Shown: piece by piece, positions 51,101-60,386 of the stretch | How positions within the stretch are numbered: position 1 is the first letter of the stretch | How the letters are laid out: every line of letters begins with the position of its first letter | Assembly (NCBI RefSeq): GCF_017355935.1 | Contig: NZ_JAFIQT010000011.1 | Location: 44,101 to 108,100, forward strand | Reading direction: 5' to 3' | Source of the DNA: Telluribacter humicola | GTDB lineage: Bacteria; Bacteroidota; Bacteroidia; Cytophagales; Spirosomataceae | DNA: 64,000 nucleotides | Position numbers and translations under genes: made by a program | The notes under the pieces: model-generated | Told to the model about the DNA's origin: nothing | The model's database searches: none | Seen by the model: only the letters and a program-made list of their open reading frames with translations

Positions 51101-51979
51101 TCAACATACCACCCGCAGGCTCTTTGGTACGATCTGTACCTCTACTCTGTTGGTATCAAGCTGATAAGGCTCTCCATCGTAATGTACCAGCGCAGGGCCT
51201 TCCGTTTCGACTACGGCGCCGGTAACCGGTTCATAGTTGACGTAGGCTGACCCTTTCATTCCCTTCGAAAACAGCCGGTATACCAGAGCGGTTCCGTACC
51301 ATTTAGGAAAAGGGGTCACGGTACACTGATCCAGGACCCCGTCGGTCAGGTCGGCCTGGGGAGCCACCCAGGCATTGTTACCAAACTGACCCGCATTGGC
51401 AAAACTGAGCGAAAATGCCTGTAGTGGCTGGCCGTTCAACTGGTACGTCTGGGGTTGGTAGTTCCAGTAAGCGCCCCACGACACCCGCAGGTAGGCCTCC
51501 AGGCCCCGCCGGCTGTACTGACTGAACAGGTGGCTGACGTGCGCGTCAAAGCCTAGTCCGGCTACACAAAAAAAGGGATTACCATTCAGTTGCGCACTAT
51601 CGATGGTGAGAGGGCGGCCATGGAGTACCCGGTCCAGCGCTGACGGCAGTTCTAGGGGCAGCGCCAGATGCCGGGCCAGCCCGTTGCCCGAGCCCAGCGG
51701 TAGTATGCCCATCGGCGTGGAGGTATGCAGTAGGGCACGGCCTACTTCATTGACCGTACCATCACCACCTACGGCTACTACGGCGGACCATTCATCCGCC
51801 TTGATGCTCTCCCTGACCAGTTCGGTTGCGTGGCCCCGGTATTGAGTAGTAACGGTCCGGGCAGTGTGTCCTTCCTTTCTTACGCGCGACTCAATGTACG
51901 CCGCTATGTCAGCGGCACTTTGTCCGAGGCGGGTACCGGAGCGGGGGTTGAGTACGAATAGGTATGAAGGCTTGGCCAC
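51101..51979 (-). CDS. Diacylglycerol kinase-family lipid kinase (YegS-like)
   Basis: The 292-residue protein has the DAGK catalytic domain with NPRSGT near the start, the nucleotide motif GGDGT at 71-75, PLGSGNGLARHL and a C-terminal beta-sandwich. Members phosphorylate diacylglycerol, sphingosine or phosphatidylglycerol. Because the organism seems to make sphingolipids (serine palmitoyltransferase at 60695), a sphingoid base substrate is an option, though unproven. A tiny membrane ORF is encoded 3 bp upstream. Confidence 0.88.
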   Translation of the reverse strand: MAKPSYLFVLNPRSGTRLGQSAADIAAYIESRVRKEGHTARTVTTQYRGHATELVRESIKADEWSAVVAVGGDGTVNEVGRALLHTSTPMGILPLGSGNGLARHLALPLELPSALDRVLHGRPLTIDSAQLNGNPFFCVAGLGFDAHVSHLFSQYSRRGLEAYLRVSWGAYWNYQPQTYQLNGQPLQAFSLSFANAGQFGNNAWVAPQADLTDGVLDQCTVTPFPKWYGTALVYRLFSKGMKGSAYVNYEPVTGAVVETEGPALVHYDGEPYQLDTNRVEVQIVPKSLRVVC

Positions 51980-51982
51980 AGG

Positions 51983-52096
51983 TCAGGCAAAAAATAAGAA
52001 CAATACCAGGATAAAAAGGATAATGAACAGGTAGTACAGGCCATCTACAAAAGGGTACTGCTGCCGGTCCAGTTTCTTAAAAAAGTCTTTAAACAT
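51983..52096 (-). CDS. Candidate 37-residue membrane protein
   Basis: From the ATG at 52096 (reverse strand), the frame encodes a charged start MFKDFFKKLDRQQYPFVDG, then one hydrophobic helix of about 18 residues (LYYLFIILFILVLFLFFA), and a TGA. It sits 3 bp before the lipid-kinase start, so it may be co-translated. It is too short for family recognition; the sharp polar-to-hydrophobic design argues for a real gene. Confidence 0.5.
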   Translation of the reverse strand: MFKDFFKKLDRQQYPFVDGLYYLFIILFILVLFLFFA

Positions 52097-52237
52097 GACG
52101 AGGGGGTTGAATGGTTGGAACAGAGGGCCTGATCTACTACTGGCTGTATACTATCAGGCAATAGTGGGTAGTACTTCTATAACGCCAGAACCATTGTTCT
52201 ATATTTGACTATATTTTTACAAAAATCCATAAAATAT

Positions 52238-52669
52238 ATGAGAAACCAGATTGTACTGCTAATGCTTTTGCTGGTAGCAACCGTAGCCCAGGGCCAGTCG
52301 GCGGAAGACAGAAAAACGATATTAGGTATTTTGGACCGGCAGACTAACGACTGGAACGCCGGAAATATAGCAGCTTTCATGAAGGGCTACTGGGAGTCCG
52401 ACTCACTGATGTTCGTAGGTAAAAATGGCGTGACCTATGGCTACCAGTCTACCTACGAAGGGTACCTCAGGCGCTATCCTGACCGGGCGACTATGGGGAC
52501 TCTCAAATTCGATATTCTGCACCTGACATTCCCTAGTAACGACGTTGCCTTTGTGGTAGGCAAATGGAACCTGACGCGCCCTGAAAAAGGTGATGTGGGT
52601 GGCCACTATACATTACTCTGGCGTCGGATTAACGGGCGGTGGGTGATCGTGTGTGACCATACTAGTTGA
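52238..52669 (+). CDS. SnoaL-like/DUF4440 secreted protein
   Basis: The 143-residue protein has a signal peptide (MRNQIVLLMLLLVATVAQGQ) and an NTF2-like cone fold: ILDRQTNDWNAGNIAAFMKGYWESDSL, then TYEGYLRRYPDR, and a C-terminal WRRINGRWVIVCDHTS. This matches DUF4440/SnoaL-type proteins, a ligand-binding fold with many roles. The ATG at 52238 starts the signal peptide directly. No partner gene suggests the function. Confidence 0.82.
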   Translation: MRNQIVLLMLLLVATVAQGQSAEDRKTILGILDRQTNDWNAGNIAAFMKGYWESDSLMFVGKNGVTYGYQSTYEGYLRRYPDRATMGTLKFDILHLTFPSNDVAFVVGKWNLTRPEKGDVGGHYTLLWRRINGRWVIVCDHTS

Positions 52670-52842
52670 TAGAAGATAGTAATACTTTCAAACTTTACCC
52701 TGCAGGGCGGGTTGTAAATAGATACTGTTTTTGCCAGATACATCATTCTCCCCTTTCTAACTGCTATATAGTAGTAGATAGGAGAGGACTAATATGTATA
52801 ATAGACAAGAATATCCTGTAAGTCTTACTAAGAGTAGTACTA

Positions 52843-54129
52843 ATGACAAAGAAGAAAGGGACAAAGAGAGCCTTGATCAAAAAGGCGATCAAGCCCGTAA
52901 CCGAACCTCTAAAGCCAATAATCACACCCATCATCAATCCGATCAGGGACCTCGCCGAAAGCGGGCGCCTGGCCGGAATATTGCTGTTGCTGGCTACGGC
53001 CATATCCATGACATGGGCCAATACGTCCGCCGGAGAAGATTACATCCACTTCTGGGAGCAGTACGTAGGAGTAGATCCCCTACGCAAAACCATCAGCCAC
53101 TGGATCAACGACGGACTGATGGTTATCTTCTTCTTTTTTGTGGGGCTTGAGATCAAACGCGAACTTCTGGAAGGGGAGTTATCCTCGTTCCGGCAGGCTG
53201 TACTGCCGGCGGCATCCGCCATTGGGGGCGCGGTAGTACCCGCTACCTTATTCATACTATTTAATCCATCCCTGCCCCAAAGCGAAGGATGGGCCATACC
53301 CACGGCTACCGATATCGCTTTCTCACTGGGTATGCTGTCGCTACTGGGCGATAGGGTCCCTTTCTCGCTGAAGGTATTTCTTACCGCTCTGGCTGTGATC
53401 GATGACCTTATTGCCGTTATGATCATTGCGCTGTTCTATACCGAGGATATCAATACCTCCATGCTTATGTACTCAGCAGGTACCCTGGCAGTGCTGGCAG
53501 CGTGTAACTTCTTCAAAATAAAAAGAATCGCGGTGTATGTAGTACTGGGTGTGGTCCTGTGGTATTTTGTCCTAAAGTCAGGAATACACGCGACGATTGC
53601 GGGTGTACTGCTGGCCATGACCATTCCGCTGGCGCAGGTAGATGACATAGAACACGCTCTTTACCGGCCCGTCAACTACTTCATCATGCCCATATTTGCC
53701 CTGGCTAATACGGCTATTCTGTTGCCGGAAGATATCGGCGGTTTGCTATTCTCCTCCCTGAGCCTGGGGATCATAGCTGGTTTGTTCATAGGCAAGCCCC
53801 TGGGGATTTTGCTGATGGCGTGGGCGATAGTGAAGACAAAACTGGCGACATTACCCCTGGGGATGGGCTGGCGCCATGTAGCGGGACTAGGCTTTACGGC
53901 CGGTATTGGCTTTACGATGTCCATATTTATTACCAGTCTTTCCTTTGCAGACCTGGATCTTCAGAATGCCTCTAAGCTGGCTATTATGGCCGGTACTGTA
54001 CTATCGGGTGGCGTAGGCTTGCTGTGGTTATTGAAGGCTGATAACCCGGCCATTTCGCCCTATACCGGTGAGGACCAATCTGAACAGCCCACGGAGAATC
54101 CTTATTTGGATCCAGATACCCAGAAATAA
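52843..54129 (+). CDS. nhaA: Na+/H+ antiporter NhaA
   Basis: The 428-residue inner-membrane protein has about 12 helices. Signature residues are Asp157 in TDIAF and the transport pair Asp187-Asp188 in LAVIDDLIAV, equivalent to E. coli D133, D163 and D164. LVIFFFFVGLEIKRELLEGE-like helix (read as MVIFFFFVGLEIKREL) and a conserved GFTAGIGFTMSIFI are also present. It exchanges Na+ for protons for pH and salt homeostasis. The N-terminus carries about 35 extra basic residues and the C-terminus an acidic tail. Confidence 0.95.
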   Translation: MTKKKGTKRALIKKAIKPVTEPLKPIITPIINPIRDLAESGRLAGILLLLATAISMTWANTSAGEDYIHFWEQYVGVDPLRKTISHWINDGLMVIFFFFVGLEIKRELLEGELSSFRQAVLPAASAIGGAVVPATLFILFNPSLPQSEGWAIPTATDIAFSLGMLSLLGDRVPFSLKVFLTALAVIDDLIAVMIIALFYTEDINTSMLMYSAGTLAVLAACNFFKIKRIAVYVVLGVVLWYFVLKSGIHATIAGVLLAMTIPLAQVDDIEHALYRPVNYFIMPIFALANTAILLPEDIGGLLFSSLSLGIIAGLFIGKPLGILLMAWAIVKTKLATLPLGMGWRHVAGLGFTAGIGFTMSIFITSLSFADLDLQNASKLAIMAGTVLSGGVGLLWLLKADNPAISPYTGEDQSEQPTENPYLDPDTQK

Positions 54130-54132
54130 AAA

Positions 54133-54157
54133 AAGAGGAGCGATCATCGCTCCTCTT
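54133..54157. terminator. Terminator after nhaA
   Basis: aagaggagcga (54133-54143) and tcgctcctctt (54147-54157) form an 11-bp stem with loop tca. An A-run precedes and a T-rich tail follows; convergent genes lie on both sides. Confidence 0.8.
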
Positions 54158-54184
54158 CTAGTTTGTGTAAAGTGTGGCGTAGTA

Positions 54185-54676
54185 TTATTTACGCTTGAAT
54201 TCGATAGTATAGCGGTAAGATTTTCCGTCGTCCGTGTCTACCTCATTATATGACCACCCCATAGTGTTGCCTTTTACTTCCAGATCATATTCTGAAACGT
54301 CGGTACCACTGGTCAGGACAATCTTGTTTCCTTTTACTTCCCACTTAGAGTTCTGGCCTACTCCAAAGTCTTCGGCTGCATCTTCAGCATCCTGGCATTC
54401 CTGAGGAACATCACCCGTGAGGGTACCATTACTTCTAAAATTAAAGGTAATTCTGGAAAGACAATCATTTCCAAGTAGTGCATTTATAAATTGTAGATAA
54501 TCAGATATGCCATCCACAGATGGGTCAACTTTGATGGCTGAAATATTCCAGCTGCCTTCGACGCCGTTACCACCGTTTGGTGTTGGATCATCATCATTGT
54601 TACAGGCAACAGTAGCGAAAGCTAAAAGGAAAAGCAGCAGGTAGGTGCTACGAAAGCGGTACATCAGATTTTTCAT
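54185..54676 (-). CDS. Lipocalin-like lipoprotein
   Basis: The 163-residue protein has a lipoprotein signal ending FATVAC with the lipidated Cys near residue 25, then an Asp/Gly-rich linker. A small beta-barrel domain begins VEGSWNISAIKVD and ends with RYTIEFKRK, a pattern typical of Bacteroidota 'lipocalin-like' lipoproteins. Two Cys residues (in NDCLSR and QECQD) could form a disulfide. The ligand is unknown. Confidence 0.75.
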   Translation of the reverse strand: MKNLMYRFRSTYLLLFLLAFATVACNNDDDPTPNGGNGVEGSWNISAIKVDPSVDGISDYLQFINALLGNDCLSRITFNFRSNGTLTGDVPQECQDAEDAAEDFGVGQNSKWEVKGNKIVLTSGTDVSEYDLEVKGNTMGWSYNEVDTDDGKSYRYTIEFKRK

Positions 54677-54801
54677 GGGCTTTTTTGTATTTTGGTTTAA
54701 ATTGTGTTAGTAACGCACAAAAGTAAGGACTCTGCCGAAATATGAGAACCGGCAGTAACATAAATGAGTATAAAAGGCTTAAATTCTTAGTGAACGGTAA
54801 A

Positions 54802-55800
54802 TTAACTTGAGCAACTACTGTGCAGGAAGAGAGAAAGCAGTCGCCGGGCCGCAACGACGGGCAGCTCATGACCCTCCCGAACGGCTTGTTCGGTGGGGGC
54901 TATTTGATTTTGAACAGCAGGATGATTTAGAAAATGGTCTTCCAGCGCGTGACGAATGTAACTGTACATCCAGTCGAGGTGCTGGGTCTGGCGGTTGCGG
55001 GTGAAGTAGCCACTATGCTGTACCAGTGCGAAGTACTGTTGGATCAGTTGCCACAGTTCAGCGATGCCCTGCTGCTGCAGAGCCGAGCAGGTGACTACCT
55101 TCGGCGTCCAGCCTGACTCCGCTATCGGGTACAGATGTAGCGCGTTCTGGTACTCCCGCACGGCCTGTTCGGCGGGTGCCTTATTGGGGCCATCGGCCTT
55201 GGTAATAGCAATGGTGTCAGCCATCTCTATGATCCCCTTTTTGATTCCCTGTAACTCATCTCCGGCTCCGGCCAGCATCAGCAGCAGAAAGAAATCTACC
55301 ATGCCGCGCACCAGTGTTTCGGACTGGCCTACGCCTACGGTTTCGATGAGTATTACCTCAAAGCCTGCCGCTTCGCACAGGAGCATGGCTTCGCGGGTAC
55401 GGCGCGCTACTCCCCCCAGCGAATTACCCGCCGCAGACGGACGTATATAAGCAAGCGGATCATGAGATAGCTCCTCCATGCGGGTCTTGTCGCCCAGGAT
55501 ACTTCCGCCCGACCGCTGACTGGTAGGGTCCACGGCCAGTACGGCCAGCCGTTTACCCAGGCTGGTTATATGCTTTCCGAAGGTTTCAATGAAAGTACTT
55601 TTGCCCACACCGGGTACTCCGGTAATGCCTACACGCATCGATAGACCCGAATGAGGAAGTACCTGCTCGAGTACCTGCTGGGCCAGTTGCTGATCGGTCG
55701 GAAGCTGGCTTTCTACCAGTGTAATAGCCCGGCTCAGGATGATCCTATCTCCGGCAAGTACTCCTTCTACGTAGGCTTCGGCGGTCAGGCGTTTGGGCAT
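54802..55800 (-). CDS. meaB: Methylmalonyl-CoA mutase-associated GTPase MeaB
   Basis: The 332-residue G3E-type GTPase has the P-loop GVPGVGKST (61-69), DPTSQRSGGSILGDKTRM (switch region), VETVGVGQSE-like switch II (read as LIETVGVGQSE) and ITKADG for guanine specificity. MeaB protects and loads B12 onto methylmalonyl-CoA mutase. The mutase genes are not in the window. The biotin carboxylase at 58875 could belong to the same propionyl-CoA pathway. Confidence 0.93.
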   Translation of the reverse strand: MPKRLTAEAYVEGVLAGDRIILSRAITLVESQLPTDQQLAQQVLEQVLPHSGLSMRVGITGVPGVGKSTFIETFGKHITSLGKRLAVLAVDPTSQRSGGSILGDKTRMEELSHDPLAYIRPSAAGNSLGGVARRTREAMLLCEAAGFEVILIETVGVGQSETLVRGMVDFFLLLMLAGAGDELQGIKKGIIEMADTIAITKADGPNKAPAEQAVREYQNALHLYPIAESGWTPKVVTCSALQQQGIAELWQLIQQYFALVQHSGYFTRNRQTQHLDWMYSYIRHALEDHFLNHPAVQNQIAPTEQAVREGHELPVVAARRLLSLFLHSSCSS

Positions 55801-55929
55801 AGAGGTTTCGTTTTTACAAGACAGCTAAGAAAGATACTATACAAAGCAGGGTTTGTTTTATCTATCTCACATAGCATTGTGACTTTATTCAGCACAAAAG
55901 AGTCTGAGTCACACGCTTTCTACCATCAT

Positions 55930-55976
55930 TGATCACTGGTAACTGGACACTGGTCACCGTTGCCACTGGTCACTGC
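55930..55976. repeat. Tandem/palindromic 'cactggtcac' words at the ispD 3' end
   Basis: The words actggt, cactgg and ggtcac are repeated several times over 45 bp, reading into the ispD stop codon (tcactg). It has the same flavour as the other word-type spacer repeats. Confidence 0.5.
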
Positions 55977-56641
55977 TTCAAAAAGGCTTCGGCCCACAAC
56001 AGATCCTCCGGCGTAGTAATTTTGATATTTTCGTAAGCTCCTTCTATCAGGTTAATTGAGTATCCGGCGTGCTCCAGTACACTGGCACAATCGGTGAAAG
56101 TAGCGAGGTAGTTGACCTGAAAAGCCTGGCGCATCCAGTCGAGCCGGAAGGTCTGGGGAGTTTGAATGAGGCGGTACGCTTCCCGGTCTACGGCCTGATT
56201 GGTACCATCCGTTTTCACCAGGCGGGCGGAGTCTTTGAGTGGTACGCAGGTAACGGCCGTGCCTGCCTCCTGGGCTTTTTGATACCCGCGGGCTATGATG
56301 GCCGGCGGTATAAAAGGCCGTACCCCATCGTGTACCGCTACCAGTCCCTCTTCGGCGGTGATACTCTCTAATCCATTCCTGACGGAGTGAAAGCGGGTTT
56401 CGCCACCGGCTACCAGTTGATAGTCCAATTCAAAAGTGTACTGCTCGCATTGCTCTTGCCACACCTCAAACTGACTCTCAGGTAGTACCAGCCTTATAGA
56501 CAGCGATGGCGAGTACTGCCGGAAAGCCAGCAGCGTGTGCATCAGGATTGGGCGGCCGGCTACGGGTAAAAACTGCTTGGGAATATCACTTTTCATGCGG
56601 CTTCCGCTTCCGCCGGCTACAATGATGGCAAATTCCTGCAT
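55970..56641 (-). CDS. ispD: 2-C-methyl-D-erythritol 4-phosphate cytidylyltransferase
   Basis: The 223-residue enzyme couples CTP to MEP in non-mevalonate isoprenoid synthesis. The nucleotide-binding GGSGSRM and the PKQF motif are at the N-terminus. VAVHDGVRPFI, AVTCVPLKDSARLV and KITTPEDLLWAEAFL complete the pattern. The ATG at 56641 (MQEFAIIVAGGSGS) is preferred over an upstream ATG at 56662. No ispF is fused or adjacent. Confidence 0.94.
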   Translation of the reverse strand: MQEFAIIVAGGSGSRMKSDIPKQFLPVAGRPILMHTLLAFRQYSPSLSIRLVLPESQFEVWQEQCEQYTFELDYQLVAGGETRFHSVRNGLESITAEEGLVAVHDGVRPFIPPAIIARGYQKAQEAGTAVTCVPLKDSARLVKTDGTNQAVDREAYRLIQTPQTFRLDWMRQAFQVNYLATFTDCASVLEHAGYSINLIEGAYENIKITTPEDLLWAEAFLKQ

Positions 56642-56664
56642 AGAGTTAGGTAGGTATAACAAGC

Positions 56665-56702
56665 AAAAAGTCAGAAGCTTCGGGGAAGGCTTCTGACTTT
56701 TT
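56665..56702. terminator. Terminator between queA and ispD
   Basis: aaaaagtcagaagc (56665-56678) and gcttctgacttttt (56689-56702) form a perfect 14-bp stem. On the reverse strand it ends the queA transcript shortly before the ispD start. Confidence 0.88.
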
Positions 56703-56719
56703 GGTAAAGAGATTTTTAT

Positions 56720-57769
56720 TTAGATAATCAGCATAGCATCGCCGTAGGTGAAGAACTTGTACTTCTCCTTGATGGCTAACTGATAGGCTTTCATAACAAG
56801 ATCATACCCACCAAAGGCGCAGGCTGTCATCAACAGGATCGACTCTGGTAGCTGGAAGTTCGTGATCATGGCGTTACCAATCTTGAATTCGTAGGGCGGG
56901 AAGATAAACTTATCCGTCCAGCCTTCAACCTGCTTCAGATGTCCGCTGGCTGTTACCGACGACTCAATGGCTTTCATGGAGGTAGTACCTACGGCACATA
57001 CACGTCTGCCACCATCCAGGGCCTTATTTACAATGTCGGCGCTGGGCTGGGTGATGAAATAGTTCTCCGAATCAGTCTTATGCTTAGTCAGGTCTTCCAC
57101 GTCCACGTTGCGGAACGTACCTAAGCCAACATGTAGCGTAACCGGAGCAAAATGTACCCCTTTGATCTCGAGACGCTTCATGATAGCCTTGGTGAAGTGC
57201 ATACCCGCAGTAGGGGCAGCCACGGCACCCAGATTCTGAGCAAAAATAGTCTGGAAGCGCTCGCGGTCCGAATTTTCTACCTTACGGCGAGAGATGATTT
57301 CGGGAGGAAGCGGTGTTTCGCCCAGTTGATCTACCAGCTTCATGAACTCCTCGTTGGTACCATCGTACAGGAAGCGGATCGTACGTCCACGAGAGGTAGT
57401 ATTGTCAATCACTTCGGCTACCAGGTCGCTATCACCAAAGTACAGCTTGTTACCAACCCGGATTTTACGGGCTGGATCTACCAGTACGTCCCAAAGGCGC
57501 ATTTCGCGGTTGAGCTCGCGGAGCAGGAATACTTCGATCTTAGCACCGGTTTTTTCCTTCTGGCCAAACAGGCGGGCCGGAAATACGCGGGTATCGTTGA
57601 TGACCATTACGTCACCATCGTCGAAGTAGTTAATAATATCGCCGAAGGTTTTGTGCTCGATCTCACCGGTTTTGCGGTGAACGACCATCAGGCGGGCTTC
57701 GCCACGTTCGGAAGGATGAAGAGCAATTAGACTTTGGGGAAGATCAAACTTAAATTCTGATAGCTTCAT
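56720..57769 (-). CDS. queA: tRNA preQ1(34) S-adenosylmethionine ribosyltransferase-isomerase
   Basis: The 349-residue enzyme transfers the ribosyl group of SAM to preQ1 at tRNA position 34, making epoxyqueuosine. Family motifs are present: [60 protein letters not shown] and [15 protein letters not shown]. The length matches. It is a single-gene transcript with a terminator. Confidence 0.97.
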   Translation of the reverse strand: MKLSEFKFDLPQSLIALHPSERGEARLMVVHRKTGEIEHKTFGDIINYFDDGDVMVINDTRVFPARLFGQKEKTGAKIEVFLLRELNREMRLWDVLVDPARKIRVGNKLYFGDSDLVAEVIDNTTSRGRTIRFLYDGTNEEFMKLVDQLGETPLPPEIISRRKVENSDRERFQTIFAQNLGAVAAPTAGMHFTKAIMKRLEIKGVHFAPVTLHVGLGTFRNVDVEDLTKHKTDSENYFITQPSADIVNKALDGGRRVCAVGTTSMKAIESSVTASGHLKQVEGWTDKFIFPPYEFKIGNAMITNFQLPESILLMTACAFGGYDLVMKAYQLAIKEKYKFFTYGDAMLII

Positions 57770-58120
57770 AGCTTATATTCAGTGGGAGTCAGTGGGGCGG
57801 CATAGAGTGCACTTACACATATTAAAAGCACCCATTGACAGGTTTCTCTATAATTTATATCTTATAAAATGACATCATCAAAAAATAAGACCGCAAAAAT
57901 AGTTAATTTATTGATACAGTATGCAAGAATACTGTCACTTTTACAAGTTAAGAATACGGAGAGGAAGCCAATAGTACTGGTTCAAATAACCTGAAAGTCT
58001 GTCTGCAAAATTGCTACTGACTGATACACGGCCTTTTATAGTAACCGAATATACTATAAATGGTTTATAAGAACAGCAGAGAGCTAATCATTATAATCTT
58101 CATTTAGTACTAGCCAGCCA
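57770..58120. other. Gene-free AT-rich spacer with a 9-bp dyad
   Basis: No ORF is supported. A perfect inverted repeat, tttatagta (58035-58043) and tactataaa (58052-58060), with an 8-nt centre, could be an operator or hairpin. The rest is AT-rich without visible structure. Confidence 0.4.
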
Positions 58121-58780
58121 TTACTCAATCCTACACTTGTCTATTTCAGAAATAAAATGATGTGTATGGGTAAGGGCGGTGATGACACGCTGGTACTTCA
58201 TTATATCTTCACTAGTAAGGGTACGGCCTACGTGCTCTTTAAGCCACTGCCGGGCGGGTTGGCTGTCTCCCAGGTATAGCTGCCATACCAACTCAGGTAC
58301 TTCCTCAAAATAGGCTGTATCATTAATATAAACGCGGCCGTCTTCGTACCGGATGGTGTTAACCATATAGCTGTCATCCGCAGAGTGAAAAGTAATAGGT
58401 ACGTTGGCTGCCGGACTTTCGAGCAGGTGAGTCCGCCGGAGTTGTGAGCCTAGCTGAACAAGCCGCCAGAAGGTGCTGGAGTCGCCAGGAATAGGAATAG
58501 TTGAAAAGTCTGTTTGTTCGATCCCAGTAGGCTGCCTGCGGTAGGGGAGGCTCAGCAGCACAGCGTAGAGGTAGTCGAACAGGTCGGTGGAGGAGAAGCT
58601 CAGCCGGAATTCCGGACGTACTTCATCACTGTTGATAAAGCAGACATTTCCTTCGGGCTCTTTATCGGAGATATAAGCGATACCCAGCCTCTCAACCAGT
58701 CGTTGTACAATATTATCAAGTAGCTCCGGATCTGTTTTGATGCTACGAATAGTACTTTGGGGGTATAGGTCAGGAGCCAT
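58121..58780 (-). pseudogene. Stand-alone C-terminal (target-recognition-type) domain of an ISP-type restriction-modification enzyme
   Basis: The 219-residue protein resembles only the last part of large ISP-type restriction/methylation enzymes: FDYLYAVLLSLPYRR, then FWRLVQLGSQLRRTHLLESP, TIRYEDGRVYINDTAYFEEVPELVW, QPARQWLKEHVGRTLTSEDI and a C-terminal helical end. These large enzymes carry nuclease, helicase and N6-adenine methylase domains before this part, all missing here. The frame is open with an ATG, so it is either a decay remnant or a repurposed orphan domain. No methylase or nuclease is next to it. The assignment rests on remembered family features. Confidence 0.65.
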
Positions 58781-58824
58781 AGTAGTACATAGTTTTTCTG
58801 GTTAATCCTCCAGCCGGACTATAT

Positions 58825-58860
58825 CATCAGCAATGCCACTAATCGGTGGCATTGCTGATG
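58825..58860 (-). terminator. Strong hairpin between accC and the ISP fragment
   Basis: A perfect 15-bp stem (58825-58839 with 58846-58860) with loop taatcg lies 14 bp downstream of the accC stop codon on the reverse strand. It lacks a long T-run but probably ends that transcript. Confidence 0.6.
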
Positions 58861-58874
58861 GACAAGCTATGTAC

Positions 58875-60386
58875 TTACCGCCAGACCTGGCGGTTTACTT
58901 TCCAGTTGCTTTTAGATATGGGAGCCGTTGTGGATTCGGCAGTAGCGCTAGACGTACCATTCGAGTTAGAGAGCAGATGCGCGGTCAGCAGGGCAGCCAG
59001 CTCCGCCGCGGACGGGTCAGAAGTAGGCTGTAGTACCTCAGGTGTGAAGTACTTATTGACAAAGTGCGTATCAAACTCGCCCGAACGGAAGGCCTCGTGG
59101 TTGAGTACAAACCGGCAGAAGGGCAGGGTAGTCTGCACACCCGTGATCTGGTACTCGTCTATGGCCCGTACCATTTTTTCAATAGCTTCAGTGCGGTCGT
59201 GGCCGTAGGTGATCAGCTTGGCGATCATGGGGTCGTAGTGAATAGGTATCTCCATGCCCTGCTCAAAGCCATCATCAACCCGCACGCCGCTACCCTGAGG
59301 GCGTACGTAAGTCTGTAAGGTACCTACATCGGGCAGGAAGTTATTGGCCGGATCTTCGGCGTATACCCGTACCTCCACGGCGTGGCCTTTAATGGCTAAG
59401 TCCTCCTGTCGGATCTGCAGCTCCTGTCCTTCGGCGATGTAGACCATCTGCTTCACCAGGTCCACACCCGTAATCTGTTCCGTAACGGGGTGCTCTACCT
59501 GCAGACGGGTATTCATTTCAAGGAAGTAAAAATTCAACTGATCGTCCACGATAAACTCTACGGTACCGGCTCCGTAGTACCCGCACGAGCGGGCTACATC
59601 TACCGCGCAGCGCCCCATGGCTTCGCGTATTTTGGGGGTAAGCACCGGGGAGGGAGCCTCTTCGATCACCTTCTGGTGGCGCCGCTGTACCGAACATTCC
59701 CGCTCAAACAGGTGAATAATATTACCGTGCTGGTCGCCCAGTACCTGTATCTCGATATGCTTGGGCGAGGTGACGTACTTCTCTATGAATACTGATCCGT
59801 CGCCAAAGGACGAGATGGCCTCACTCACCGCCCGGTCCATCTGCTCGTCAAACTCGGCTTCGTTCTCTACGATACGCATTCCTTTTCCACCACCACCCGC
59901 ACTGGCCTTGATCAGGATGGGGTAGCCGATCTCGCTGGCGATCTGTTTGGCACTGTTTCGGTCGGTAATGGCGTCGGGGGTACCGGGTACCATGGGGATG
60001 TTGTACTGAGCGGCGGCGTGCTTGGCGGCCAGTTTGCTACCCATTACTTCGATGGACTCGGGTGAGGGACCAATGAATATAAGTCCGGCCTCCTGAACCA
60101 TGCGGGCAAACTGTGCGTTTTCCGACAAAAATCCGTAGCCGGGATGGATAGCATCCACGCCCAGGCGCTTACACACATCTATGATCTTATCACCACGGAG
60201 GTACGATTCGGAAGAGGCCGCCGGGCCTATACACACGGCTTCGTCGGCAAAGCGGACATGCAGCGCATGGCGATCGGCTTCACTGTATACGGCTACGGTG
60301 GCGATACCCATCTCGCGGGCGGTACGCATGACCCGTAGAGCTATTTCTCCTCGGTTGGCAATCAGGATCTTTTTTATTGGACGCAT
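58875..60386 (-). CDS. accC: Acetyl-/propionyl-CoA carboxylase biotin carboxylase subunit
   Basis: The 503-residue ATP-grasp enzyme carboxylates biotin on a carrier protein. The start IKKILIANRGEIALRVMRTA is diagnostic; the glycine loop KASAGGGGKGMR and the MNTRLQVEHPVTE motif are seen. It is about 55 residues longer than E. coli AccC, with a Ser/Thr-rich tail and a final WKVNRQVWR, a Bacteroidota form. No biotin carrier protein gene is adjacent, so the complex (acetyl- or propionyl-CoA carboxylase) cannot be decided. Confidence 0.9.
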   Translation of the reverse strand: MRPIKKILIANRGEIALRVMRTAREMGIATVAVYSEADRHALHVRFADEAVCIGPAASSESYLRGDKIIDVCKRLGVDAIHPGYGFLSENAQFARMVQEAGLIFIGPSPESIEVMGSKLAAKHAAAQYNIPMVPGTPDAITDRNSAKQIASEIGYPILIKASAGGGGKGMRIVENEAEFDEQMDRAVSEAISSFGDGSVFIEKYVTSPKHIEIQVLGDQHGNIIHLFERECSVQRRHQKVIEEAPSPVLTPKIREAMGRCAVDVARSCGYYGAGTVEFIVDDQLNFYFLEMNTRLQVEHPVTEQITGVDLVKQMVYIAEGQELQIRQEDLAIKGHAVEVRVYAEDPANNFLPDVGTLQTYVRPQGSGVRVDDGFEQGMEIPIHYDPMIAKLITYGHDRTEAIEKMVRAIDEYQITGVQTTLPFCRFVLNHEAFRSGEFDTHFVNKYFTPEVLQPTSDPSAAELAALLTAHLLSNSNGTSSATAESTTAPISKSNWKVNRQVWR

